Shown here in pieces: positions 36,900 through 45,740 of a DNA stretch of 64,000 nucleotides. A model generated the notes under the pieces. It saw nothing but the letters and a program-made list of their open reading frames with translations, did not search any database and had not been told where the DNA came from. This DNA comes from Henriciella sp. (lineage in GTDB: Bacteria; Pseudomonadota; Alphaproteobacteria; Caulobacterales; Hyphomonadaceae), in contig JASJAO010000001.1 of the NCBI GenBank assembly GCA_030066975.1, forward strand, positions 434,001-498,000, written 5' to 3'. Position 1 is the stretch's first letter, and the number at the start of each line of letters is the position of its first letter. A program made the translations under genes and the position numbers.

Positions 36900-37670
36900 T
36901 CAGGCATAGGGCGTCTCAGTTATGGTCTCTTGCGAGAATTTCGAAATGACTTCGCTCATAATCGAAACGATCCTTTGAGAGTTCTTGCCAATTCTATCAG
37001 ATAGTCCGCCGACGCCTATCGCTTGAGGGACACCATGCGGATCAGTGTCCAGAGGCATCGAAATGGAGGATACTTCCGGGCTCGGACTGTTTGGAACAAA
37101 TGAGTATCCGACGTGCCGAACCCAGTCGACCCGGCGCATGACTTCTTCGACTGACACGTGCTCGCTCTTGTTGAGCTCATAATAATTTGTGTAGCGACAC
37201 AATTTATCGATGTCCCGGTTCTTCATCTTGGACATCATTGCCAAACCGGAGGACGAGTTCACCATGGTCCTCATAGTTCCCACGGGCGGCGCGAGTTTGA
37301 ACTCATGGTTCGGCGTTAACAGGACGTTGTATTGCACGAACAAGTCATTCTGCGCTGCAACCGCAACAGTCTCGTCAGTTCGCGCCTGCAACTCTTCTGC
37401 GAGCCGACGATACGCACCTGAGGAGTGAATATATCCCGAAATCCAGTTCCCAAGTTTAGCCACGAGCGGTGTTGGAAAATAGGTTCGAGATTTGCGATGA
37501 TAATTCAGGTACCCCATCAGGACCATGCTTTTGAGGAGGTTTGTTGTGCTCGATTGCGGATATTCCAACGCGGCATAGACCTCCTGCAAACGCAGGGGGC
37601 GACGTTCGTCGGCAAACAATTCAAGCACTTCGAACGTACGCATTGTCGACTTCACAACGCGCCTTTTCAT
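36900..37670 (-). CDS. IclR-family transcriptional regulator
   Basis: A 256-residue regulator with the N-terminal IclR winged helix (LRLQEVYAALEYPQSSTTNLLKSM split by the turn) and the C-terminal GAF-like effector domain (about 80-250). It is convergent with the MFS gene and follows the acyl-CoA ligase/hydratase operon with a 68-nt gap. Such regulators often control aromatic and lipid catabolic genes. The 18-bp palindromes at 35397 and 40322 are its candidate sites. Confidence 0.9.
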   Translation of the reverse strand: MKRRVVKSTMRTFEVLELFADERRPLRLQEVYAALEYPQSSTTNLLKSMVLMGYLNYHRKSRTYFPTPLVAKLGNWISGYIHSSGAYRRLAEELQARTDETVAVAAQNDLFVQYNVLLTPNHEFKLAPPVGTMRTMVNSSSGLAMMSKMKNRDIDKLCRYTNYYELNKSEHVSVEEVMRRVDWVRHVGYSFVPNSPSPEVSSISMPLDTDPHGVPQAIGVGGLSDRIGKNSQRIVSIMSEVISKFSQETITETPYA

Positions 37671-37738
37671 GAACCTCTCCTAATATGATCGGGCCTTGAG
37701 CCGGGAATTTTTACACGAGTATCGATGGAACACCAAAC

Positions 37739-39340
37739 TCAGCCCTGCGGGTTGTCCGTGGCACCAATGGCGATCTGGAGTGCCTCTCGATAGTTCCCTT
37801 TACCGCTCGCATGACGCGGAAGCTCCGTGCATTGAATAAACGTCTTCGGCACTTTGTAATTTGCCAGTTCGCGTCTGAGCGCCTCCCGGATCACAGTATG
37901 GTCCTGGGGGTGTGTGCAGACCATCAATGCCGTGACTGCCTTGCCCCAAACCGTATCCGGAACGCCGACAACCATGGCATCGTCGACCCCCGGCACGCGT
38001 TTCAGCGCTTCTTCAACTTCCTCCACAAACACTTTTTCACCGCCGGTGTTTATGCACATGTTCCCGCGTCCGATCAGCTTCAATCGCCCATCTTTATCTC
38101 GTTCGGCCATGTCGCCAGGTATCGCATATGTCGTGCCCTCGATCTCTCGATAGGTGGCGGCGGTCTTTTCCGGATCACCGAAATAACCGAGCGCGAACGG
38201 AGGTCGGCGCGCGAGCCAGCCTGTGCCCGGCTCATTTTCCTCGAGTATTCGGTCTGTATCTTCCTCAATCAATACCGTTTGCCGACCCGGTTCAAAACAA
38301 CCGGTTGGCGTATGAGAGCACTGGGTCGTGATAGCATAACCAAAGCCGGAGGCCTCAGAGGCCCCCAAAATGTCAACCAGCGTCAGCTGCGGAATGGCTG
38401 AGATCAGAGCTTGTTTGACTTCCTCGCTCCACATCAGCCCTGCCGATGAAATCACTTTCAACGCGCTGAGATCCCAACGGCCAGGATTATCCTGCAGAGC
38501 CCGCACCATCGGGCGGGCAAAAACATCGCCAACAATCAGAATGCGAGTTGCTTGTGAGCGCTCCGCCTCGCTCCAGAGTTCAATTGCGTCAAAGGTTTCG
38601 CTCTGAAGCAGGACAACCGAACCGCCAATGATGAGCTCGGCCATAGAGCTGTTTAAACCTGCGCCATGCATTAAGGGGCAGGCCGGGATGACGCGCCCCG
38701 GTGTTCGGTTTGCTTCAACGAAAGCGATATGATCACTCATATCATTCATCTTGGTCTTCACCGTTGGCGCTTCCATCTGCACCACTCGGGCATCACCAGC
38801 GCGCCAAATCACACCCTTGGGTCGACCTGTTGTTCCGCCCGTATAAAGCAAATACCCATCTTCAGGTGACCGTTCAATGTCCAGCGGGGATCCGTCTCCC
38901 GTTTTGACTATGTTTTCATACTCACCGTCATGATCGATCTGGACATTGATGCTCAGCGGGTCGAGCCTGTCGAACAAAGGTGCGACAGTCTCGGCAAATT
39001 CGGCTTGATAGAACAGGCCCTTAGCCGCGCAGTCATCGAGGACGTATTCAATTTCGTCTCGCGTGTAGCGATAATTGATGTTGACGTGCATCAGGCGCGC
39101 TTTGAACGCTGCGCAGGCAATTTCGATAAACTGTGGAATGTTACGCGCCATGATGGCAATTCTGTCGCCTGGCTTTGCTCCAGCTTCCAGCATTGATCTG
39201 GCCAACCGGTTGGTTCGCTCATCAAAGTCGCGCCAACTGGTGACCTGATCGCCGTGGATCAACGCTGGTCGATCAGGCGGGACGACACGCGCTGTCGCAT
39301 CCAGTAAGTCACCGAAATTCCAGTTTCCTGCGCAGTCCAT
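37739..39340 (-). CDS. Acyl-CoA synthetase (AMP-forming), FadD-like
   Basis: A 533-residue ANL-superfamily ligase. The P-loop is YTGGTTGRPKG, the adenine-binding GASEASGFGYA follows, then GDMAERDKDG and the C-terminal catalytic Lys region (HASGKGNYR). It activates a carboxylic acid to its CoA thioester for beta-oxidation. It starts 12 nt after the enoyl-CoA hydratase, so it lies in the same operon. The substrate is probably the ring-opened acid produced by the monooxygenase/lactonase steps nearby. Confidence 0.92.
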   Translation of the reverse strand: MDCAGNWNFGDLLDATARVVPPDRPALIHGDQVTSWRDFDERTNRLARSMLEAGAKPGDRIAIMARNIPQFIEIACAAFKARLMHVNINYRYTRDEIEYVLDDCAAKGLFYQAEFAETVAPLFDRLDPLSINVQIDHDGEYENIVKTGDGSPLDIERSPEDGYLLYTGGTTGRPKGVIWRAGDARVVQMEAPTVKTKMNDMSDHIAFVEANRTPGRVIPACPLMHGAGLNSSMAELIIGGSVVLLQSETFDAIELWSEAERSQATRILIVGDVFARPMVRALQDNPGRWDLSALKVISSAGLMWSEEVKQALISAIPQLTLVDILGASEASGFGYAITTQCSHTPTGCFEPGRQTVLIEEDTDRILEENEPGTGWLARRPPFALGYFGDPEKTAATYREIEGTTYAIPGDMAERDKDGRLKLIGRGNMCINTGGEKVFVEEVEEALKRVPGVDDAMVVGVPDTVWGKAVTALMVCTHPQDHTVIREALRRELANYKVPKTFIQCTELPRHASGKGNYREALQIAIGATDNPQG

Positions 39341-39352
39341 CGTTCGCTCGCC

Positions 39353-40117
39353 TTAGCGCCCCTTGAACACAGGTGCCCTTTTCTCGACGAACGCGGCGAC
39401 GGCTTCTGCGGCGTCGTGGGAGGTGGCGAGCTTGGCTGTATTGCCCTGTTCATAGAGGTATCCGTCCCGCAAGGTCATATTCTCAATCGTCCGCATACTG
39501 TCCTTGGCGAGTGCCGTGGCTAGGGGGCTTTTCGAGGCAATGTTACGCGCCATCTCCATCGAATAGTTCATCAACTCGTCCGCGGGTAAACAGGCTTCGA
39601 TCACGCCGCGTCGATAGAGCTCCTCGGCTGGCGCACGATAGCCGGTCAGCATCATCCGTCTGGCGAGAGAGTGAGGCAGGATGCGGGCTGCGTGCTTGCC
39701 GCCGCCCATCAATCCGACATCGACCTCGGGCAAGCCAAACACCGCTTTCTCAGAAGCGATAATGATATCGCAAGAGGCAACCAGACCGAGGCCTGCCCCT
39801 AATGCTGGACCGTTCACGGCAGCAATGGTCGGTTTCTTATTGTCCATGATAGAATAGGCAACTTCACGAACTTTTCTATTGCGATTCCACCGCGCGCCCG
39901 GCGCGGACAAGTCGACACGGTTTTTCAAATCGGCCCCCGCGGAGAAACAGCGGCCGGCACCTGTCAGGACAGCGACACGCACATCGTCGCGGTCATTAAA
40001 TGTATCAAAGACATTGGTCAGCTCTTCGATCAGCTCCAAGGGCTGCGAGTTCACAGGTGGATTGTCCATCGTCACCAATGCCACGAAATCTTTCACGTCG
40101 AGTTTCACTAAGCTCAT
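39353..40117 (-). CDS. Enoyl-CoA hydratase/isomerase family protein
   Basis: A 254-residue crotonase-fold enzyme. The oxyanion-hole blocks are GRCFSAGADLK and GPALGAGLGLVASCDI. The C-terminal region (EKRAPVFKGR) is complete for the family. It would hydrate or isomerise an enoyl-CoA, or act as a ring hydrolase; crotonase reactions cannot be told apart by eye. First gene of the operon with the acyl-CoA ligase and divergent from an SDR. Confidence 0.92.
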   Translation of the reverse strand: MSLVKLDVKDFVALVTMDNPPVNSQPLELIEELTNVFDTFNDRDDVRVAVLTGAGRCFSAGADLKNRVDLSAPGARWNRNRKVREVAYSIMDNKKPTIAAVNGPALGAGLGLVASCDIIIASEKAVFGLPEVDVGLMGGGKHAARILPHSLARRMMLTGYRAPAEELYRRGVIEACLPADELMNYSMEMARNIASKSPLATALAKDSMRTIENMTLRDGYLYEQGNTAKLATSHDAAEAVAAFVEKRAPVFKGR

Positions 40118-40321
40118 TTTGCTTTCTCACTTGTGTCTGATGCACGGTCGCGCATTCAGCAGGGGCATCCTTTCAGCGAGCACAGGCAGGACGCAGTGGC
40201 CCTCTCTTCGCCCTATTCTGGGCAGTGCATTCTCGGCGGCGGGCATGTTACACAGCGCCGCTTCTGCAACATTCGTCATCGCTGCACCGGAGAGTCAAAC
40301 AAGCGCAAAGCCGGCGCACAC

Positions 40322-40339
40322 GTATCACATATGAGATAC
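40322..40339. promoter_or_regulatory. 18-bp palindrome in the ECH/SDR divergent promoter
   Basis: GTATCACATATGAGATAC is self-complementary at 16 of 18 positions and resembles the element at 35397-35414. It lies 205 nt upstream of the hydratase gene and 76 nt before the SDR start, inside a 297-bp gap that otherwise shows no gene. Confidence 0.5.
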
Positions 40340-40414
40340 TCGAAAACCGGTCTCGCCATTGTGGTCTTCCGAGACTTACTGATGCTGCAGAGTATCGGAC
40401 AGGACACCAAAAAA

Positions 40415-41170
40415 ATGCCCGAACGGCTTCAAGGGAAAGTCGCGATCGTTACCGGCGCCTCTCGGGGGTTGGGACGACAGATTGCTGAGACCTTTATCGG
40501 CGAAGGCGCCCGAGTCTCTCTGATCGACCTGAAACAGAAATGGGTGGAGGCGGTCGCTGAAGAATTGGACGCCGATGGGCAATCCTGCCTTGGTCTCGCT
40601 GCTGACGTCTCAGACCGCGAGGCGATCACGCGGGCGATCGACATGACGGCGGAGAAATTCGGTCAAGTGACCACTCTGGTCAATAATGCGATGTGGAACA
40701 GGTATGAGCCGATCAAAGACATTGAGCAGGACACGTTCGACCGGATGATCGGCGTCGGCCTCGGAGGCATCGTCTGGGGGATTCAGGCTGCTTCGAAACA
40801 TATGGCTGCTCAAGGGGGCTCGATTATCAATATCGGCTCTATGGCTGGCCGTTTAGGCAGCCCGAATGCGCTATTATATGCGGGTGTGAAATCTGGGGTT
40901 GATGGCCTGACACGCGCCGCCTCGGTCGAACTCGGGCACCTTGGCATTCGGGTCAATGCGATCGCACCGTCGACGGTTACGACCGAAGGGGTGAAAGCCA
41001 TTCTGACGGAAGAGCTCATCGCCAAACGTCTCGGCAGAACGCCGCTGGGTCGCCTTGGGGCACCAACAGATATTGCAGACGCCGCGCTATGGCTGGCCAG
41101 CGATGAGTCGGCATTTGTTACCGGTCAGAGCATCGCCGTGGATGGCGGATTGGGACATGCATTGATGTAG
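40415..41170 (+). CDS. Short-chain dehydrogenase/reductase
   Basis: A 251-residue classical SDR: cofactor motif TGASRGLG, NNA-type strand (VNNAMWN), catalytic Ser in NIGSMAG and YAGVK with Tyr and Lys. The acidic residue after the second strand (SLIDLK) favours NAD. I start at 40415, giving standard family length, with CAGGA about 10 nt upstream; earlier in-frame starts would add a long unlikely N-terminus. It probably oxidises an alcohol to a ketone. Convergent with the Old Yellow Enzyme gene. Confidence 0.9.
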   Translation: MPERLQGKVAIVTGASRGLGRQIAETFIGEGARVSLIDLKQKWVEAVAEELDADGQSCLGLAADVSDREAITRAIDMTAEKFGQVTTLVNNAMWNRYEPIKDIEQDTFDRMIGVGLGGIVWGIQAASKHMAAQGGSIINIGSMAGRLGSPNALLYAGVKSGVDGLTRAASVELGHLGIRVNAIAPSTVTTEGVKAILTEELIAKRLGRTPLGRLGAPTDIADAALWLASDESAFVTGQSIAVDGGLGHALM

Positions 41171-41179
41171 CCCCGGCGC

Positions 41180-42292
41180 TCAGTAATACGTCTCCAAGGC
41201 AGATACATCAAAAGCGCTGAGTTCATCGGTTCGACCGTGCCGGATTTTTGTCGCCCAATAGGGGTCATTCAATACCGCGCGTCCGATTGCGACGAGATCA
41301 AATTCATCCTTTTCCAAGCGCTCAAGCAGTCGATCAAGACTGGAGGGTTGGGACGTTTCTCCCTGCCAGTTCCCCATATAGTCGCCGTTCAGTCCAACCG
41401 ACCCGACGGTGATCACGGGCGCGTGGGTGACCCGTCTTGTCCATCCAGCGAGGTTCAGCGAGCTGCCTTCGAACTCGGGCTCCCAGAAGCGTCTCTGGGA
41501 AGCGTGAAACATATCAACGCCGGCTTCAACAAGCGGGCCAAGCAACTCTTCCAATTCTCCGGGCGTCTGAGCGAGCCTAGCGCTATAGTCCTGCTGCTTG
41601 AACTGCGAGAAACGAAAGATGAACGGAAAGGTTTTGGGGATCTTGGTGCGTATCGCGTTGACGACTTCGACCGCAAATCGCGTGCGGTCTTTGACAGTGG
41701 CCCCGCCATACTTGTCGGCTCGGAGATTGGTCTCTTTCCAGAAATACTGGTCAATCAAGTATCCGTGGGCTCCATGGACTTCAACCGCGTCGAAGCCGAG
41801 GGCTACGGCTGTCTCAGCTGCTCTCGCATAGGCGTCGATCGTGTCGGCGATGTCCTCTTCACTCATGGCGTGTCCGCAAGGCTCGCGGGGACCGCGCAAT
41901 CCGGACGGGCTCTCAATGCTCTCATCATCACTCTGCCAGGCTGACTTTCGACCCGCAAACGCGCCAACATGCCAGAGCTGTACCGCAATCTTCGCCCCGG
42001 CCGTATGAACGGCGTCAACCACGCGCTTCCAGCCGAGGAGGGCCGCCTCTCCAAATAGATGTGGCACGTTTGGGTCGTCTAACGAACGCGGTCGGTCAAT
42101 CGCGGTCCCTTCGGTGATGATCAGTCCCATGCCCCCAACCGCACGGCGCTCATAATAGGCGGCCACGCGTTGGTCGGGCACGCCAGAAGGAGATTGGGAA
42201 CGGGTCATCGGCGCCATCACGAGACGGTTGTTCAAATCCAGTCCGGCGATACGACACGGACCGAAGAGCTTCGACAATGCAGAACTGGTCAT
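41180..42292 (-). CDS. Old Yellow Enzyme family NADH:flavin oxidoreductase
   Basis: A 370-residue FMN enzyme. It has the N-terminal MAPMTRS block, VQLWHVG, and the substrate-binding pair in EVHGAHGYLIDQ, with the flavin-phosphate region at the C-terminal end. I start at 42292, 1 nt after the upstream SDR stop; a longer in-frame start would lie inside that gene. OYE enzymes reduce the C=C of alpha,beta-unsaturated ketones, the role expected before Baeyer-Villiger oxidation of an enone. Co-transcribed with the SDR. Confidence 0.92.
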   Translation of the reverse strand: MTSSALSKLFGPCRIAGLDLNNRLVMAPMTRSQSPSGVPDQRVAAYYERRAVGGMGLIITEGTAIDRPRSLDDPNVPHLFGEAALLGWKRVVDAVHTAGAKIAVQLWHVGAFAGRKSAWQSDDESIESPSGLRGPREPCGHAMSEEDIADTIDAYARAAETAVALGFDAVEVHGAHGYLIDQYFWKETNLRADKYGGATVKDRTRFAVEVVNAIRTKIPKTFPFIFRFSQFKQQDYSARLAQTPGELEELLGPLVEAGVDMFHASQRRFWEPEFEGSSLNLAGWTRRVTHAPVITVGSVGLNGDYMGNWQGETSQPSSLDRLLERLEKDEFDLVAIGRAVLNDPYWATKIRHGRTDELSAFDVSALETYY

Positions 42293-42293
42293 C

Positions 42294-43109
42294 TCAGTGC
42301 GCCGTCCAACCGCCATCAATCACCAGCTCTGTGCCGGTCACAAAGCTCGCCTCGTCGGAGGCAAGATAGACGACCCCCATGGCAATATCCTGGGGCTGAC
42401 CGAGTCGTCCGATGGGGTGGTGCGCTGCCATCAGGTCCTGGGCTTCTTTCAGCGTGCTCGCCGGAACCACGCCTTCATCAACCCGGTATTGCAGAACATT
42501 GTTGAGCATCGGGGTCTCAATGCCGCCCGGATGCACCGAGTTCACCCGGATGTTGTATTTCTTGGACGCATATTCGATGGCAAGGCCCTTCGACATCAAC
42601 CTGACCGCACCTTTGGAAGTCATATAGGCCAATTGGTCAGCCCGTCCGATCAGGCCGACCACAGAGGAAATATTGACGATGGAAGACGTGCCAACGTCGG
42701 CCACATCTCCGGTACGCTTCAATAACGGCAAGAGCGTTTTCGTCCCCAAAAACACGCCTTCGACATTTACCGCCTGGGTTTTCTTCCAATCCTCAAGCTC
42801 AATCTCCTGAGACGGGCCAAACAGCTCAATCGCCGCGTTGTTCACCAGAACGTCCAGTCTGCCGTAATCGGCTGACAGAACTTCCCTTTCTCTTTGCCAG
42901 GCGCGCTCCTCTGTCACATCAAGTCTACGCGCACAGGCCTCGCCGCCGCGGTCTATGATGGCATCGGCTGTGGTCTGCGCGGCGTCTTGATCTATATCGG
43001 TGGCAATGACCAATGCCCCCGCTGCGGCGAGTTCCGTTGCGATGCTCTCGCCAATGCCCCGCCCCGCTCCGGTCACGAGCGCAACTTTTCCTGTCAATCT
43101 TCCTTGCAA
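42294..43109 (-). CDS. Short-chain dehydrogenase/reductase
   Basis: A 271-residue classical SDR: TGAGRGIG cofactor motif, LVNNAA, catalytic Ser in NISSVVG and YMTSK. ATDID after the second strand favours NAD. Members with the PHPGGIETPM-type segment act on cyclic or steroid alcohols, including cyclohexanol-type substrates, so a role making a cyclic ketone for the monooxygenase is plausible. It leads the OYE gene by 1 nt and follows the TonB receptor after a terminator. Confidence 0.92.
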   Translation of the reverse strand: MQGRLTGKVALVTGAGRGIGESIATELAAAGALVIATDIDQDAAQTTADAIIDRGGEACARRLDVTEERAWQREREVLSADYGRLDVLVNNAAIELFGPSQEIELEDWKKTQAVNVEGVFLGTKTLLPLLKRTGDVADVGTSSIVNISSVVGLIGRADQLAYMTSKGAVRLMSKGLAIEYASKKYNIRVNSVHPGGIETPMLNNVLQYRVDEGVVPASTLKEAQDLMAAHHPIGRLGQPQDIAMGVVYLASDEASFVTGTELVIDGGWTAH

Positions 43110-43138
43110 TTTGAACTCCTGAGTTTTTGTCGCCCCAG

Positions 43139-43170
43139 AAAAAAGGGCGCGCGACTTATGCGGCGCGCCC
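43139..43170 (-). terminator. Rho-independent terminator after the TonB receptor
   Basis: On the - strand, GGGCGCGC and GCGCGCCC form a perfect 8-bp GC stem followed by six T. It lies between the receptor stop and the SDR start, so the SDR/OYE pair either has its own promoter or depends on partial read-through. Confidence 0.92.
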
Positions 43171-43194
43171 AGGCAGTGGAGGAAATCGACGCGA

Positions 43195-45363
43195 TTAGTA
43201 GTTGAAGCTGAGTTCAGCCCCTACAACGCGCCCTTTATTGAGCGTCGTGAACGTGGAGTTGGGGCTAAAGATTGGCACGATCGTATTGGTACCTTCCGTC
43301 ACTTCATCCAGAAGGTTGCGGCCGTAGAGTGACAGCGTCCAACGATCGTCCAAAGTCGAAAGCGCCACATTCGCGCTCAAGATATCGGCCGCGCTCAAGA
43401 TCCCGACATTCACGTCGTCGTAGAACTGGCGATCACGGTGATTGAAGGCCACGTTCGCACGCAGGTTCCCAATTCCAGAGAGTTCCGTGTCGTAAGTCGC
43501 TGTCGCGCCATAGGTCCAGGGCGCAAGCCGCGGAAGCCGCAAGTCGGCGTCCTGAGCGTTGACGACCCCGTCGCGATTGAGGTCAAAGAACGCCTCGGTG
43601 TACTCATCCTCAAGATACCCGGCTTGTATGCCAAGCGAGAAATCTGGGGTTACGTTGAAGAGCGCTTCCAACTCGAAGCCCCAAATCTCTGCGTCTGCGG
43701 CGTTGGCGATTGTTTGGAATGTGATGTTGTTTTCGCCGACAAAGAGGATTTCACGCTGGAGATCATCAATCTCATTGAAAAAGGCGGCAACGTTCACCCG
43801 TGCCGTCGTGCCAAAATCACGTTTCGCGCCGATCTCAAAGGACTGCTGTTCTTCCTGATCGAAAGGACCCGGTATCGTGGTGGCATTGTTCCGGAAGTTA
43901 TAGCCACCGCTACGAAAGCCTTTCGTCCAGAAGCCATAGACAAGCGTGTCATCGTCAGGGGTCCAACGCAGACCAACCTTCGGTGTGACGGCGGACCAGT
44001 CCTCTTTGTCGGAGAAGGTTACATTGCATTCAGACGTCGCAAGGCTACATCCACCCGGCACCAGGTCGGCCAGGTCTGCTTCCTTTTCTTCATATGAATA
44101 TCTGAGGCCGAGATTGATAATGAAATCTTCATTGACCCGCCAGTCAGCGGAGCCAAAGACTGCCTGAGTTTCATAGGTTTGATCGCCGCCGCCGGTCAAT
44201 ACGATCGCGGCGCCCGCAATCTTTCGATCCTCAATGTAGTGGATATCTTGTGTGAAGTAGTAAGCTCCGACTGTCAGATCTACGGCACCCAGAGTGCCCG
44301 AGTAGCGTAACTCATTGCTGAACTGATCTTGATCGGTGAACGTCTCAGCATGAAACCCGAATATCGGAGAGGCATCGATATCTGACAGGGTTGAGGCCTC
44401 ATATTGGCGCCAGGCGGCGATATTCGTAATCCTGCCATTCCCGAACGGAACGTCCCAATTGGTCTCTGAAACCAGACTGCTCCACTCTGAATTTGCAAAT
44501 CCAGGTTCATCGATGCGGATATCAAAGTCGCCTAGATCAGCAATGTCACGGTTTTGAGCGACGGTGCCATCACCATCCATCTCTCCCACTTCCGCCTTCA
44601 GAATGAACTGCAGGTTCTCATTCGGGGCGAAGTTAAGCGCGGGACGAATAATGGTCGTCTCATTCGCGCCATGCTCTTCGCCGGTGAAATCGTTCTCGAA
44701 CCAGCCTTCATCATCTGAATGAAATACCGCGAGCTTACCGCTCAGTCTGTCCTCAATCATCGGCCCTGAGATCGATCCACTGGCGATGTATTTCAGGCCA
44801 GTCTCGACCGCGACGCGGCCCGTGGCCTCAAACTCATCTCCCGGGGTTGTTGTGTTCAACAAGATTGCGCCGCCGGTCACATTTCGTCCGAACAGGAGCC
44901 CCTGAGGGCCGCGCAAAACTTCCACACCTTCAAGGTCAAACGTGTCGAACAAGACGCCGCCACTTACACCCAGATACATACCGTCCACGAACACGCCGAC
45001 TGTGGGGTCGATGGATGGAACTGAGCTGTTGATGCCAAGCCCGCGAATAGAGAAGTTAGCATAGCCCGGAAAGGTGCCGACATCATCGAGTGACACATTC
45101 GGAACACTGTAACCGAGGTCGCCGAGGGCATTGGCCTGCAGATCCTCCAATTGTTCCGTCCCAAACGCGGTTAGCGCTGTTGGAACATCCTGTGCGTCAA
45201 CCCCAGTCGCGCCTTTGGTGGCCGTGACGGTGATCGTGCTCAGCGTTGTTTCTTCATCTTCAATCTCTTGTGCCGCTGCAACATTGATAAAGGAACTGAG
45301 CGCAACGACTGAGGCTGCCAAACACATGCTCGCTTTTGTCATCCGGTTTGAACTGGTTTTCAT
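43195..45363 (-). CDS. TonB-dependent receptor of the cyclic-ketone/lipid island
   Basis: A 722-residue receptor. It has a signal peptide to about residue 31 (VAAAQ), a TonB-box-like TITVTATKG, a plug with VEVLRGPQGLLFGRNVTGG, and a barrel ending in AELSFNY. GGGAGGAAG precedes the ATG. It is divergent from the monooxygenase gene and upstream of the SDR/OYE pair, so it is probably the outer-membrane route for the substrate of this island. Confidence 0.95.
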   Translation of the reverse strand: MKTSSNRMTKASMCLAASVVALSSFINVAAAQEIEDEETTLSTITVTATKGATGVDAQDVPTALTAFGTEQLEDLQANALGDLGYSVPNVSLDDVGTFPGYANFSIRGLGINSSVPSIDPTVGVFVDGMYLGVSGGVLFDTFDLEGVEVLRGPQGLLFGRNVTGGAILLNTTTPGDEFEATGRVAVETGLKYIASGSISGPMIEDRLSGKLAVFHSDDEGWFENDFTGEEHGANETTIIRPALNFAPNENLQFILKAEVGEMDGDGTVAQNRDIADLGDFDIRIDEPGFANSEWSSLVSETNWDVPFGNGRITNIAAWRQYEASTLSDIDASPIFGFHAETFTDQDQFSNELRYSGTLGAVDLTVGAYYFTQDIHYIEDRKIAGAAIVLTGGGDQTYETQAVFGSADWRVNEDFIINLGLRYSYEEKEADLADLVPGGCSLATSECNVTFSDKEDWSAVTPKVGLRWTPDDDTLVYGFWTKGFRSGGYNFRNNATTIPGPFDQEEQQSFEIGAKRDFGTTARVNVAAFFNEIDDLQREILFVGENNITFQTIANAADAEIWGFELEALFNVTPDFSLGIQAGYLEDEYTEAFFDLNRDGVVNAQDADLRLPRLAPWTYGATATYDTELSGIGNLRANVAFNHRDRQFYDDVNVGILSAADILSANVALSTLDDRWTLSLYGRNLLDEVTEGTNTIVPIFSPNSTFTTLNKGRVVGAELSFNY

Positions 45364-45740
45364 AATCTTCCTCCCGAAGTATTTTTTGGTAGCGGCCGAC
45401 CTGAAAGCGCATCGTCACCGGTCTTCGCGGAACTATTGCGTCTTGGTTGCGGTCCTTCGCTCCTGTGGAAGTCTGGCACAGAGGGCGCGGGGCGAGGACT
45501 AAAACACGCCAGACTCAAGCGTTTTCACATATATGATTTGCGCTTCAAGAGAGCGGAGTACGCCTGTCAGCGAAGGCGGGGCAGGGGCCCTAAACGCCAA
45601 ATAACCCTGTCTGCATGGCTCGCTGCCCAGTCGGTGATTTTCGTCACAAATGTGATTTCCGGGGCGTTTCAGCTTTTTTCTTCGCGTGCGGCCCGGCCCC
45701 TGAACTAGGCTAGGAAGCATTGAATTGGAGACCCTTCGCC
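45364..45740. other. Divergent promoter region, 377 bp
   Basis: No gene is supported. The region separates the TonB receptor and the monooxygenase. It holds an imperfect inverted repeat, AAGCG (45517-45521) and CGCTT (45541-45545), around CATATATG (45528-45535), which may be a regulator site. The ribosome-binding site TTGGAG for the monooxygenase lies near its end. Confidence 0.4.

Noticed and set aside
41237-41944. A 235-codon open frame on the + strand
   Set aside because: It is antisense to the Old Yellow Enzyme gene, which has intact FMN and substrate motifs.
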